Assembly: GCA_913062955.1 (NCBI GenBank)
Contig: CAJXZP010000002.1
Location: 1-64,000, forward strand
Source of the DNA: an uncultured Flavobacteriales bacterium
GTDB lineage: Bacteria; Bacteroidota; Bacteroidia; Flavobacteriales_G; Salibacteraceae
Reading direction: 5' to 3'
DNA length: 64,000 nt
Notes under the pieces: generated by a model
The model's database searches: none
Told to the model about the DNA's origin: nothing
Seen by the model: only the letters and a program-made list of their open reading frames with translations
Made by a program: the position numbers and the translations under genes
Part shown: one piece after another, positions 18,115 through 28,725 of the stretch
How the letters are laid out: each line of letters opens with the position of its first letter
Position numbering within the stretch: position 1 is the stretch's first letter

Positions 18115-21100
18115 TTACTCCGCATTAGGGTTAGTGTTCCCTTGTATTCTGCTCCATTAATGGAATAAATATAAAAATAGACTCCGTCCGGAAATTTCAC
18201 ACCAGATGTAGAACGACCATCCCAAGAGTGAATCCCACCCGAAGATTGGTGTACCAATCCACCAGCTCGGTTGAATATCGTTAACTCAATACAATCACTT
18301 AGATTTCCATTGCTAGTTATTTCAAAATAATCGTTAACTCCGTCACCGTTAGGAGTAAACACATTGGAGACTTGAATATCCGCTAAGCTGTCAAAACTAG
18401 GGCCTTGAACCGTTACTTCTGTCGTGTCAAAACACCCATCGGGTGAGGTGGTAATCAAAGCCACAATAGCCATTTTATCGTAATCTAAAACCAACAACGG
18501 ATTTTCTTCGGTACTCACTGTTTCTCCATTTATAAGCCATTCGTACGCAGTCGCTCCAATACTGTTCTCATCAATTTTCACTCCGATACCTTCACAAGTT
18601 GGAGTGGTTTCATATTTAAATGCGGAAGTGGTAGAAGCCAAAGAATTTAAATTGAAATTTAGGGTGTCTCTACAATTATTGGCATCGGTTATGGTAACCG
18701 TAAAGTGATTGATTATTCCCGTTAAAATGGTAGGGGAGTTGGATGTTGAGTCAGATACTAGGTTTCCAGGACTCCATTCAAAATTAAAGGGGCCAATTCC
18801 ATTTTTGATTAAAGTTATCAGCTCCAATTCTACATTATCACAAATGTTTGTGTCTGTGGTTCCAAATACTCTAAATACCTCTACATCTACGGTGTCCAAA
18901 GAGATACATCCCAATGTGTCTGTGACTTGCAATATATAGGTTGCATCCGTATCCAAGGTGACCAGGGGATTTGCTAATCCATTAAAGTTTAATCCTGTTG
19001 ATGGGGTCCATAAAAAACTAGAACCCGTAGGCCCTGAAGGATTTCCTCCCATTACGGCAGGTAAAAACTTGCAGGCATTAACCGTTACTCCAGCATCCGC
19101 AATTGGAAGAGGCTGAATATTTACAAAAATAGAATCGATAGATTGACAGGCGTTTACATCTGAAAGTGTTACCGTATACATGGTAGGTACAGAGGGAAAA
19201 GCAAATGGATTATTAATGGTACTATCTGAAAGGCTAGAACCATTATTCCATGAAAAAGCTCCAGTGCCAGTAGCTATTATTTGAACTGTATCTGCCCCAC
19301 ATACATAGGTGTTTGGAGTTACAGATAAGGAAGGTTTTGGTAATTCAATTACGGTAATAGAATCAATACCTGTACAGGTGTCATTACTGGTGATGACAGT
19401 GTATACGGTTGACCCATTAGGCAATACGGTTGGGTTTTCCAAGGTATTGTCGTTCATGTCAACACTTGGGTTCCAAAGGTAGCTGGTTCCAAATGGACCG
19501 GTTGGATTTCCTCCAAGAGTAACAGAATCTCCTTCACAAAAAGTTAGATCTGGACCTGCTTCAGTAGGTACAGTTGAATTAACCGTAATAAATGTGGTGT
19601 CGTTTCCTTCACATCCGTTGGCATCAAAATAATTTAAAAAATAATTTTGATCGGTTGGAGGAAATACTTTTGGATTGGAAATAGTAATTGAATTAATGAA
19701 AGTGTTGGGTCCCCAATTAAAGGATGTTCCAGTAGCATTCATTTGCAAAGTATCTCCAGGACATAAAAAGTAGTCCCCTAGAACCCCAGATGGAATTAAA
19801 TTATTAATCGTTACGATTACGGAATCTTTTCCAATACAACCTAAGGTATTTGTTAGTGTTACTACATAGGTTGTTGTGGTGTCTGGTGATGCCGTTGGGT
19901 TGGCTAAATTGGGATCATCCAAACTTAAAGTAGGGCTCCAAGTAATGGTGTTGTTTGGATCTTGTGATGTAGGAGAACCTCCAATTACCACAGGGATACC
20001 TTCACATAAAACTTGATCACTACCGGCATCAGAAACAACATCCGATAAAATAACATTTCGGGAAATGGGACCCGCAATACATCCGTTTTGATTGGTGGAT
20101 AGGATAGAAAGGGATCCATTGGTTTGTCCGGGATTCCATATAACATTAATTGTAGATGAGCCGTTACCACTAGTTATTGTTCCTCCAGTAATGGTCCAGT
20201 TGTAATTGACATTGGTAAGGGTATCTGTCGTGAAAACGGATGGGTTATTGTCAATACAGATGACAGAATCACCATAAATTTTTTCGGGGCCATCAAAAGG
20301 AATGACCCGGATATATACCTCTTGAGGTAAAGGCAGTGGAGGACAATTACTATCGGATACCACAACATTAATTAAATAAGGAACTGTATTTCCTTGTGCA
20401 CAGGTCGTATTCCAACAAATAGTACCGGTAACACTACCAATTCCCGTAATAGGACTGGTTACAGTTGCGGGAGGGTTGGTTAGGGAGGAATTAAAAATAT
20501 CCCTTGTCGCAGAAAATTCTAAAGGATCATTATCTAAATCATCATATTCTAAGTCAAAGCAAATATTCAATCCAGCTTCCACCTCGTAATTAAGTGGAGT
20601 GGTAGCGGTGGAATCTAAATTGGATGTGTTTTGGTTGGGCTGGTTGTTATTCGGGCAATTATCCGAAATAAGTTGCATATTTCTTCTGGTGACCCCAATA
20701 ACAATACCATTTCTAAATTCTTTTATTTCTACGGCAGCTACAAATATTCCGGCAGTATTGGTTAAAAATGTTGTTAATCCAGTTTGGGGATCAATAGAAG
20801 AGTAACTACCCGTACCTAATAGGTTGGCTAAATTGAATCCGGTTTGGTAATTAATAAATGGTGGCGGAAATGTATATGGGTTTAAAAGAGGATCAAAATA
20901 AGGTGCTTGGGGAGGTGCACCAGTTCCGCCTTGGCCTGTTAATCCTTTAAAGGGTGTCTCCAACGAATAAACAAGTGAATCACCATCAGGATCAAAAGCG
21001 TTATTGGAAATATAGGCCGAATCCGTTCTACATATGTAAGATAAAAGCGTATCTGTAAATTGAGCAGAGGTATTATTGATTAGAGCGCCTCCAATGGAAG

Positions 21101-21743
21101 GAATCCACGTGGTATATGCAAAAGATTGAGCTCCTGAATTGTTAAGGTTGAGGATTCCTCCTGGGCGGCAACATCTATCATACACTACCCAATACCCTTG
21201 TACCGAAGGGGCAAGGGAAATGGTTCGCTCGTACCGTGTTAAATACACACATACATTGGATAATAAGTTAAAAGGATCACAAATCGCTGGTAAATTAGGG
21301 TCTACAGCATTGGAATCTGTTAAAAATAGATCAATATCCGTGGTGTAAGTTAAAGGATTGGAGGGGGTGAGAATTCCTTCGTAAATACCTACGTTAATAA
21401 AGGTTTCCGGAAAAGAACCACCTGATCCGCCTCCTCCCCAATTGGTAGAGTTACAATCTTGATAGGCATCGAGTGTTATTTTGTAAATTGAATTCCCAAT
21501 AATTAGTGGGTCTGGCCCCATGTATTCATACCCTACATTACCTCCAATTAAATGGGTGGCAAATGAGGAGTTGTTACTCAGGAAAAGGAGGGAGAAAAAA
21601 AGGAAAAGAGTCTTTATTCCTGTTCCTTTGACGATAATATTTTGTTTCAAAATAAGTATGTTTGAGATGCTTTGCATCCTAATATTAGGATGCAAATTGT
21701 ATAAACTAATACGCAATTTAGGGTAAAGAAGTGTGGTGCGCAA
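18111..21743 (-). CDS. large secreted multi-repeat (Ig/PKD-like) protein with gliding-motility-associated (CHU_C) C-terminal domain
   Basis: Repeated 'ADAG..VCEG..VTLGGNPTGP..WNPS' modules; C-terminal VSNVFTPNGDGVNDYFEI...FNRAGGLVHQ...GVYFYIYSI. Start uncertain (ATG at 21677 likely). Confidence 0.85.
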   Translation of the reverse strand: MRTTLLYPKLRISLYNLHPNIRMQSISNILILKQNIIVKGTGIKTLFLFFSLLFLSNNSSFATHLIGGNVGYEYMGPDPLIIGNSIYKITLDAYQDCNSTNWGGGGSGGSFPETFINVGIYEGILTPSNPLTYTTDIDLFLTDSNAVDPNLPAICDPFNLLSNVCVYLTRYERTISLAPSVQGYWVVYDRCCRPGGILNLNNSGAQSFAYTTWIPSIGGALINNTSAQFTDTLLSYICRTDSAYISNNAFDPDGDSLVYSLETPFKGLTGQGGTGAPPQAPYFDPLLNPYTFPPPFINYQTGFNLANLLGTGSYSSIDPQTGLTTFLTNTAGIFVAAVEIKEFRNGIVIGVTRRNMQLISDNCPNNNQPNQNTSNLDSTATTPLNYEVEAGLNICFDLEYDDLDNDPLEFSATRDIFNSSLTNPPATVTSPITGIGSVTGTICWNTTCAQGNTVPYLINVVVSDSNCPPLPLPQEVYIRVIPFDGPEKIYGDSVICIDNNPSVFTTDTLTNVNYNWTITGGTITSGNGSSTINVIWNPGQTNGSLSILSTNQNGCIAGPISRNVILSDVVSDAGSDQVLCEGIPVVIGGSPTSQDPNNTITWSPTLSLDDPNLANPTASPDTTTTYVVTLTNTLGCIGKDSVIVTINNLIPSGVLGDYFLCPGDTLQMNATGTSFNWGPNTFINSITISNPKVFPPTDQNYFLNYFDANGCEGNDTTFITVNSTVPTEAGPDLTFCEGDSVTLGGNPTGPFGTSYLWNPSVDMNDNTLENPTVLPNGSTVYTVITSNDTCTGIDSITVIELPKPSLSVTPNTYVCGADTVQIIATGTGAFSWNNGSSLSDSTINNPFAFPSVPTMYTVTLSDVNACQSIDSIFVNIQPLPIADAGVTVNACKFLPAVMGGNPSGPTGSSFLWTPSTGLNFNGLANPLVTLDTDATYILQVTDTLGCISLDTVDVEVFRVFGTTDTNICDNVELELITLIKNGIGPFNFEWSPGNLVSDSTSNSPTILTGIINHFTVTITDANNCRDTLNFNLNSLASTTSAFKYETTPTCEGIGVKIDENSIGATAYEWLINGETVSTEENPLLVLDYDKMAIVALITTSPDGCFDTTEVTVQGPSFDSLADIQVSNVFTPNGDGVNDYFEITSNGNLSDCIELTIFNRAGGLVHQSSGGIHSWDGRSTSGVKFPDGVYFYIYSINGAEYKGTLTLMRSN
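21671..21696. repeat. 26-bp perfect palindrome TTTGCATCCTAATATTAGGATGCAAA
   Basis: Self-complementary throughout; contains the probable ATG of the CHU_C gene. Confidence 0.85.
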
Positions 21744-21807
21744 ATACTTAATTTTTAACCTCGCTTCTTTGAAGGGGGGAAGGAACGATGTTTTGGAATA
21801 AAACTAT

Positions 21808-23010
21808 TTAGTTTTTGCGTGCTCTACGATTTTTTTCCGTTACTAAATCGGAAAGTTCTTTGCCCATTTGGCCAGCAATAGCGGTGTTTTCTTCCGCTCT
21901 TCTGGTTAAATAGGGCATGGTCGCCTTTACAGGGCCATAAGGAAGATATTTAGAAACATTATATCCTGATTTTGCTAAATTAAAACTAATGGTATCACTC
22001 ATTCCTTTGAGCTGTGAAAAGTAAATTCTACGATCGCCATTATGCAAGTTCTTTTCCCGCATTAACTCTACCAATTTCATCGAACTAAGTGCGTTATGCG
22101 TACCATTACAGAATTCTACGTGATCAATATTTTCTACCATGGTTTTAATCGCTAAATCAAAATCTCTATCCGTAGATTCTTTATCGGGTTGGATAAAAGT
22201 TGGGTATCCTTTTTCAATGGCTCGTTGATTTTCTTTTTCCATATACGCCCCACGTACAAACTTCACCCCCAAGAACCAACCTTCTTTTTTGGATTCTTTT
22301 ATTAGTTTGTTGAGGTGTTCCATTTTATCCCAACGGTACATTTGTAGCGTTTGGAAAATAATCGCTTTCTTTTTATTGTAAATCCGCATTCTACTTTCAA
22401 TTAATTTATCAATTGCGGGTTGAATCCAAGATTCTTCAGCATCAATATATATCGGGATTCCTGTTTCAAATGAAGCTTTACATATTTGTTCGAATCGGTC
22501 AATAGCTTTTAGGTATTCGTCTTTTTCTGTTTCCGTTAATTTGGTCCTTTTCGTTACTTTTTCAAGTAAACCAAAACGAGCAATACCCGTGATTTTCATA
22601 CAGGCTACCGGAATGCCTGGGGTGGTTTCTGCTTTACGAATTACTTCAATAATTTGGTTCTTTGTATCGTCAAAAACGGACTCAGATTCCGCGCCTTCCA
22701 CCGCGTAATCCAAGATAGATCCGATATGGGACTGATGTAACTCGGCTACTTTTTTTAAACTTTCGTTGAGGTCAACTCCCCCACAAAATTGTTTGAATAC
22801 GGTGGCTTTAACAATGGGGGAAATGGGTAATCGTAAGGCCAAAGCAAAGTTCGATAAGGCTGTTCCTATCTTTACTAAAGTAGGGTTTTGCATTAATTTG
22901 AACATCGTGATAGCAAAATCTAAATCTTTATCACTTAAGTGTTCAAATGCAATTTCAGTATTATCAAAAGATACCATCGATTTCTTGTTTTCCGTAGCTC
23001 CCATATTCAA
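21808..23010 (-). CDS. proline dehydrogenase family protein
   Basis: VACMKITGIARFGLLEK, IDAEESWIQPAID, LGVKFVRGAYMEKE, GTHNALS motifs. Confidence 0.9.
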   Translation of the reverse strand: MNMGATENKKSMVSFDNTEIAFEHLSDKDLDFAITMFKLMQNPTLVKIGTALSNFALALRLPISPIVKATVFKQFCGGVDLNESLKKVAELHQSHIGSILDYAVEGAESESVFDDTKNQIIEVIRKAETTPGIPVACMKITGIARFGLLEKVTKRTKLTETEKDEYLKAIDRFEQICKASFETGIPIYIDAEESWIQPAIDKLIESRMRIYNKKKAIIFQTLQMYRWDKMEHLNKLIKESKKEGWFLGVKFVRGAYMEKENQRAIEKGYPTFIQPDKESTDRDFDLAIKTMVENIDHVEFCNGTHNALSSMKLVELMREKNLHNGDRRIYFSQLKGMSDTISFNLAKSGYNVSKYLPYGPVKATMPYLTRRAEENTAIAGQMGKELSDLVTEKNRRARKN

Positions 23011-23197
23011 CGTTTTTAGCAGTACAATAGTAAGTTAAATTGCTGTTTTTTAGCTTAAAAATAAGTTGGTGTATATACGAAAACTGCAAAGGGTAAGTTG
23101 TTGATAAACAATTGTTCCGGCTGGGTTGTTAACCGTAGTTGAAAACTTCTCGTTTCAAATAAAATGAAGTCATAGGAAATAGCGCTACTCTTTACAT

Positions 23198-24997
23198 TTA
23201 TATACTCTGAGATTCCGCTTCTTCAAGTAACTGCTGTTCGTATAGCATTTTGTATAAACCCTCGTTTTTGATGATGTCTTTATGGCTTCCTGTTTCTACA
23301 ATTTCGCCTTTATCTAAAACAATGATTTTGTCACAATTTTTTATAGAAGAAATCCTATGCGAGATAATAATAGTTGTTCGACCCTTCATAAACGTATTCA
23401 AGTGTTTAAGAATGGTATCTTCCGTTTCCGTGTCTACGGCCGATAAACTATCATCTAAAATCAAAATTTCAGGGTGGGTGATTAAAGCCCTAGCCATTGA
23501 AATTCTTTGTTTTTGTCCGCCAGATAAGGTCACTCCTCTTTCTCCAATTTCTGTATTAAAACCTTCGGGTAATTGAATAATGCTATCGTAAATATCTGCT
23601 TGGATAGCAGCCTGTTCAATGTCTTTTTGGCGGACATTCTCTGAATTTATCCCAAAAGAGATATTATTGGCTATGGAGTCCGAAAACAAGAACACATCTT
23701 GATTTACATACCCAATATTTGTTCTTAAATCGGATAGATTGGTATCCTTAATGGAATGACCATTAATAAGAATGTTACCAGAAGATACATCGTAAAGGCG
23801 CAGTATAAGTTGGGCAATAGTTGTTTTTCCAGAGCCCGTTCTACCCGTAATAGCTAAACTTTCTCCATGTTTAACCGTAAAAGAAATGTTTTTTAGTGCA
23901 TTGGTACCACTGTCAGGATAGGTAAAGGAAACCTGATCAAACTCGATGTCTCCAGTAATGATAGAAGGCTCTTGGATTGGAGATGTTATTTCGGGTTGGA
24001 TATCTAAAAATTCATTAATTCTTTTTTGAGAAGCCGCTGCACGTTGAACCATGGATGTAACCCAACCCACCACGGCTACAGGCCAAGTAAGCATGTTTAC
24101 ATAAATGACAAATTCGGCAATATTACCGGGAGTTATTTCGCCAGCAATGGCCAGATTGCCACCTACATAAATGGTCAAAATGGTACTTAAACCAATGAGC
24201 AAGAACATCAGTGGCATAAAGAGCGCATTAACTCGGACTAAATCTAGGTTGATTTGTTTATATTCTTCGGTTTCTTTTTCAAACATTTCATCACGAAACG
24301 CCCCTAGGTTATACGCTTTATACACTCTAATTCCGGAAATGGCTTCATGAACAAAAGTGGAAATACTAGATAATTTCCGTTGTACACGTTCACTTTTCAG
24401 ATTAATAATATGACTTACATAGTAAATCGATACGGAAAGAAAGGGCAGAGGTAAAAGTACATATAAAGTTAATTTGACATTTACCGAAAGCATGGTAGAA
24501 ACAACTAGGATAAAAACCACAATCATATTGGTTGTATACATGATGGCAGGCCCAACATACATTCGTACCCGACTTACGTCTTCGCTAATACGGTTCATCA
24601 AATCCCCAGTACTGTTTCTTTTGTAAAACGAGGTGTCTAAACTTTGGTAATGACTAAAAATGTCATTTTTAAGATCAAATTCAATCAATCTAGACATAAC
24701 AATAATGGTCTGTCTATTTAAAAAAGTGAAAAAACCCGTAGTAAGAGCTAGGAGAAATACAATAACTCCAAACGCTAATATGGAGGTGGTCATAAACTCC
24801 AAATAGGTTTCACGGTATTCAAAACCATCTACCAATCGAAGGCGGGTAACCGTATCCGCTACGATATCAAATGCCATTCGAATAATTTTGGCAGGCATAA
24901 TAGCAAAAAGATTGGAACAGGTAATAAATACCAAACCTAGAAGCAAACGCCATTTGTATCTTAAAAAGTACTTATTTAGATGAAATAATGAACGCAT
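23198..24997 (-). CDS. ABC transporter ATP-binding/permease protein (MsbA/lipid exporter-like)
   Basis: N-terminal TM domain; GRTGSGKTT, LSGGQKQRISMARAL, ILILDDSLSAVD. Confidence 0.92.
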   Translation of the reverse strand: MRSLFHLNKYFLRYKWRLLLGLVFITCSNLFAIMPAKIIRMAFDIVADTVTRLRLVDGFEYRETYLEFMTTSILAFGVIVFLLALTTGFFTFLNRQTIIVMSRLIEFDLKNDIFSHYQSLDTSFYKRNSTGDLMNRISEDVSRVRMYVGPAIMYTTNMIVVFILVVSTMLSVNVKLTLYVLLPLPFLSVSIYYVSHIINLKSERVQRKLSSISTFVHEAISGIRVYKAYNLGAFRDEMFEKETEEYKQINLDLVRVNALFMPLMFLLIGLSTILTIYVGGNLAIAGEITPGNIAEFVIYVNMLTWPVAVVGWVTSMVQRAAASQKRINEFLDIQPEITSPIQEPSIITGDIEFDQVSFTYPDSGTNALKNISFTVKHGESLAITGRTGSGKTTIAQLILRLYDVSSGNILINGHSIKDTNLSDLRTNIGYVNQDVFLFSDSIANNISFGINSENVRQKDIEQAAIQADIYDSIIQLPEGFNTEIGERGVTLSGGQKQRISMARALITHPEILILDDSLSAVDTETEDTILKHLNTFMKGRTTIIISHRISSIKNCDKIIVLDKGEIVETGSHKDIIKNEGLYKMLYEQQLLEEAESQSI

Positions 24998-25143
24998 TAA
25001 AAATTCAAATTTGGTAGATAGAATATGATAAAAACACTAATTTTGCCTGTTCAAAAAACAGAGCGGAATTGCGGTTTCAAAAGTAGGTCAAAGATTGGCC
25101 TGTTTTGTCAACTAAATTGCAACAAACGTGTTAAAAAAGATCT

Positions 25144-26232
25144 TTGATGGAGGGGTTATTTAATAGAAGGTACCTAAGGGTAAAGGTAATGCAATCGGTA
25201 TATGCCTTTGATTCGGGAAATCATGACTTACAAGAGGGCGATAAGTCGCTAATGAAAAGTTTGGATGAGGTCTTTGTTTTATACGTGCACATGCTGAGTT
25301 TACTATTGGAAGTAGTAGAAATGAGTCGTAGAGACATTGAATTAAAGAAAGTTAAACGTCTGGCTTCGGAGGATGATCTAAATCCAAATCTGCGATTTGC
25401 ACAAAATGGGGCAGCGCTGACCCTTGAAAATAATAAAAAATTCCGTACTAATTCCGATAAAATTGATTGGAATATGGAATCGGACAATATCAAGAAGATT
25501 TGGAAAGATGTAGAGTCCGACAAAAAGTATAAAGCGTTTATGTCTAATCCTCGTCATAACTTTCAGCATGATGTTGAAATTATGATTTATATATTCAAAA
25601 CGTACATTGCCGTGAATGAGGTGATTTTGGATTTATTTGAAGACCGTAATATATATTGGTACGATGATGTTCAAATGGTTAGTATCAATGTGGTTAAAAC
25701 CCTAAGTGCTTTGCGTCCTGGAATTGATAGGGTATCTAAACCAGCTGCCGAAGCGAAAGTAGCTGCGTTGAGAAAAGAGTTTGGTGACTATGCTGTGACA
25801 GAAGAGATTATTGATGCAGAGGATGAACTAAGAAAAGTCAAGGAAGTTTGGAATGAGGTGGTTTCTAGAAGAGTTTTAACACCTTTGTTTAAAGATGAAC
25901 GTGACGATATTAAATTTGTAAAGGAATTGTATCATAAGTCCATTCTTCAAGCAGAAGATTCCATGAACTTGATTGAGAAATATACCAAAAACTGGGATGT
26001 AGAACGAATCGCTAAGTTGGATACCGTAATCATGAAAATTGCGATTACGGAGTTTACTAGCTTTCCAAATATTCCAGTAAAAGTGACGATGAATGAGTAT
26101 TTAGAAATCTCTAAGAATTACAGTACTGAAAAAAGTCGCATCTTTATTAATGGTGTAATAGATAAGATTTTGAGTGATTTAAAAGCAGCTGATCGTTTAA
26201 ATAAATCAGGAATGGGGTTAATTAACCGATAG
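25144..26232 (+). CDS. nusB: transcription antitermination factor NusB
   Basis: RRYLRVKVMQSVYAFD N-terminus; C-terminal WDVERIAKLDTVIMKIAITEF...VTMNEYLEISKNYSTEKSRIFINGVID. Confidence 0.9.
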   Translation: MMEGLFNRRYLRVKVMQSVYAFDSGNHDLQEGDKSLMKSLDEVFVLYVHMLSLLLEVVEMSRRDIELKKVKRLASEDDLNPNLRFAQNGAALTLENNKKFRTNSDKIDWNMESDNIKKIWKDVESDKKYKAFMSNPRHNFQHDVEIMIYIFKTYIAVNEVILDLFEDRNIYWYDDVQMVSINVVKTLSALRPGIDRVSKPAAEAKVAALRKEFGDYAVTEEIIDAEDELRKVKEVWNEVVSRRVLTPLFKDERDDIKFVKELYHKSILQAEDSMNLIEKYTKNWDVERIAKLDTVIMKIAITEFTSFPNIPVKVTMNEYLEISKNYSTEKSRIFINGVIDKILSDLKAADRLNKSGMGLINR

Positions 26233-26261
26233 TTTATTTTTTACGTTAGTTTAGAAAACAT

Positions 26262-26726
26262 TTGAAAATGAGAAAAATATTTTTAGGGGCGTTAGCGATT
26301 TCAATTTTCACCCTTGTTTCTTGTGACGGGAATTCAAGGACCGAACAATTATCTCCCGATTTAGTTCAAAATCCAGCCACGGCATCTTCTGTAAAAAAAG
26401 AGGTTAAGATGGCCGCCATTAAGTTTAAAATAAAGGAGCATGATTTTGGATCCATTGTACAGGGAGAAACTATTAAAAAAGTGTACGAATTTACCAATAC
26501 CGGTGAAATCGACTTAATTATTTCTGCGGCCAAAGGGAGTTGTGGATGTACGGTGCCTCAATGGCCAAAACGACCAATTAAACCGGGCCAAAGCGATAAA
26601 ATTGAGGTGGTTTTTAATAGTAGTGGAAAGGAAGGAGTCCTAAATAAAAAAGTATATATCACCGCTAATACGAGTCCTGTAACCAGTGTATTGGTTTTAA
26701 AGGGAGAAGTAATAGCGCCTAAATAA
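26262..26726 (+). CDS. DUF1573 domain-containing lipoprotein
   Basis: Lipobox TLVSC; EHDFGSIVQGETIKKVYEFTNTG, KGSCGCTVPQWPK. Confidence 0.88.
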   Translation: MKMRKIFLGALAISIFTLVSCDGNSRTEQLSPDLVQNPATASSVKKEVKMAAIKFKIKEHDFGSIVQGETIKKVYEFTNTGEIDLIISAAKGSCGCTVPQWPKRPIKPGQSDKIEVVFNSSGKEGVLNKKVYITANTSPVTSVLVLKGEVIAPK

Positions 26727-26756
26727 TCGTTAGAAATAATAATAAATAAAAGAAAA

Positions 26757-27062
26757 ATGGAGCAATTTATACAGGGGCCAATCCCAATGTTTGCGTTAAT
26801 GGGAGTAGTTTTTTACTTCTTTATTATTCGTCCACAAATGAAAAAAGCCAAAGATGGAAAGGTTTTTAGAGAGTCCATGGGTAAAGGAGATACCGTTGTA
26901 ACCATTGGAGGTATACACGGAAAAATTTTAGAACTACGTGAAACTACTTTAGTTTTAGAGGCAGAAAGTAAAACTAAATTCGTAGTAGAACGTTCTGCTG
27001 TTTCACCGGAATATTCGAACGGTTCAGGACAAAGTGAGCTAGCTACGGCTGCAAGTAAATAA
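26757..27062 (+). CDS. yajC: preprotein translocase subunit YajC
   Basis: FFIIRPQMKKAKDGKVFRESMGKGDTVVTIGGIHGKI. Confidence 0.93.
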   Translation: MEQFIQGPIPMFALMGVVFYFFIIRPQMKKAKDGKVFRESMGKGDTVVTIGGIHGKILELRETTLVLEAESKTKFVVERSAVSPEYSNGSGQSELATAASK

Positions 27063-27063
27063 T

Positions 27064-28053
27064 ATGAAAAGTTCCGACCCGGAAAATACGGCCAATGGAT
27101 TGGTTCGGTATAAGCCGGGTCGGAGGTTTTACGTTTTCATAATTAGCCTCGTTATTGCTTCTGGTTTTTGGGTGTTAAATGCCCTAAATAAATCGTATTC
27201 AGAAGAATTAACCATCCAAATTAAATATTTAAATCTTCCCGAAAACCGAGCGTTTTCTCCGATTCCATATACGAGTATTGATATTAATATTACCGGTGAT
27301 GGGTATAGTTTAATGCAATTACAAGAAACAGCTGAGGAGGACACCGTTTATTTTGACTTAAACCAATTGGAATTTGAAAATTGGGGAGGAAAGAAACGTG
27401 CGCAAGTTCCTACCTCCCAAATTGTAAACTCACTAAGAAATGAGTTGAATAATAATATTAATATTAGTCGTGTAAGTAGAGATACCCTTGAAGTAATAAC
27501 GGAAATTGGAATCCAAAAGGAAATGAAAATTGTTCCTGATGTTCATATTTCAGTCGCTAAAGGAATGGTATTGAAAAAGCCCATTTACACCCTACCTAAT
27601 GTGGTTGACGTAAGTGGACCCATTTCTATTTTGGAATCGTTGAGTCAACTTGAAACCGAGCCTATGGTATGGGATGAGGTTTCCGAGGATATGGAAGTAA
27701 ATGTGAGGTTAACATATAATTCTAGGTTTGTCATTCCCGAGTATTCTAGTGTGAAAATTATTGCGGAGGTAGAGGCTTTAACCGAAGGTGAAATTGACGT
27801 TCCCATACAAATTGTAGGTCTGCCCGAAAATCAATTATTGAGGTTATTGCCTGAAAAAGTGAGTATTAAATACTCCACTGGTTTATCGCATTACGATTAC
27901 ATTACTCCCGAATTGTTTGATGTGGTAGTAAATTATAAGGATGTGATTAAAAACGCATCTAAAATACCCGTGTATATCTGGGCAGTACCTAGTTACGTAA
28001 ATGTAATTCAAATGTACCCTGAGCAAATTGGGTATTTGAAAATGGATTTGTAG
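27064..28053 (+). CDS. YbbR-like domain-containing protein (CdaR family)
   Basis: N-terminal single TM and YbbR-like repeats; position in nusB-yajC-coaE cluster. Confidence 0.7.
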   Translation: MKSSDPENTANGLVRYKPGRRFYVFIISLVIASGFWVLNALNKSYSEELTIQIKYLNLPENRAFSPIPYTSIDINITGDGYSLMQLQETAEEDTVYFDLNQLEFENWGGKKRAQVPTSQIVNSLRNELNNNINISRVSRDTLEVITEIGIQKEMKIVPDVHISVAKGMVLKKPIYTLPNVVDVSGPISILESLSQLETEPMVWDEVSEDMEVNVRLTYNSRFVIPEYSSVKIIAEVEALTEGEIDVPIQIVGLPENQLLRLLPEKVSIKYSTGLSHYDYITPELFDVVVNYKDVIKNASKIPVYIWAVPSYVNVIQMYPEQIGYLKMDL

Positions 28054-28055
28054 GA

Positions 28056-28634
28056 ATGAAGGTGGTAGGGCTAACAGGGGGTATTGGAGCGGGTAAATCA
28101 TCCGTAGCTCGAATTTTCAAAAGTTTAGGAATTCCCGTTTATGATTCCGATAGCCGTGCTAAGGAATTGTATTCAGAAAGTAGGGAACTTCGTGATAAAA
28201 TGAGATCTCATTTTGGTTTAGAAGTGTACAGTGGTATTGAAATTAACCGTTCATTTTTGGCTAATATTGTATTTAAAAATCCCGAAGAGTTAAGGGTATT
28301 GAACAGTTTTGTCCATCCCTTAGTACAAAAAGATTTTGAATGTTGGACTTTCCTCCAAAAGTCAAGGTATGTCATTCGTGAGGCCGCTATTTTAATTGAG
28401 TCGGATGGATATAAACTTTGCGATGAGGTCATAAATGTGATCGCCCCAATGGAAGTAAGGTTGCATCGTGTGATGATTCGTGATGAAGTTTCTAAGGAGG
28501 CTGTTTTAAGTCGTATACAGAGCCAAATATCGGAAGAGGTGAGAAGTTCTTTTTCTTCTTTTATTATTGAAAATGATGGGAAGCACTCAGTTATTGAGCA
28601 GGTGATTCAAATTCACAATGCGATACTATCGTAG
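28056..28634 (+). CDS. coaE: dephospho-CoA kinase
   Basis: MKVVGLTGGIGAGKSSVARIFKSLGIPVYDSDSRAKELY. Confidence 0.94.
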   Translation: MKVVGLTGGIGAGKSSVARIFKSLGIPVYDSDSRAKELYSESRELRDKMRSHFGLEVYSGIEINRSFLANIVFKNPEELRVLNSFVHPLVQKDFECWTFLQKSRYVIREAAILIESDGYKLCDEVINVIAPMEVRLHRVMIRDEVSKEAVLSRIQSQISEEVRSSFSSFIIENDGKHSVIEQVIQIHNAILS

Positions 28635-28725
28635 AAACTCCTTGATAACTCTTTTTACTAATCTATTCCGCTTCCTTTTTTGTTGGTCTATTTTATTTTC
28701 TTTGTGGGAATAGAATTTAATCAAC

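Noticed and set aside
23250-23576. 108-aa + strand ORF within the ABC exporter gene
   Set aside because: Antisense to the conserved nucleotide-binding domain; no independent support.
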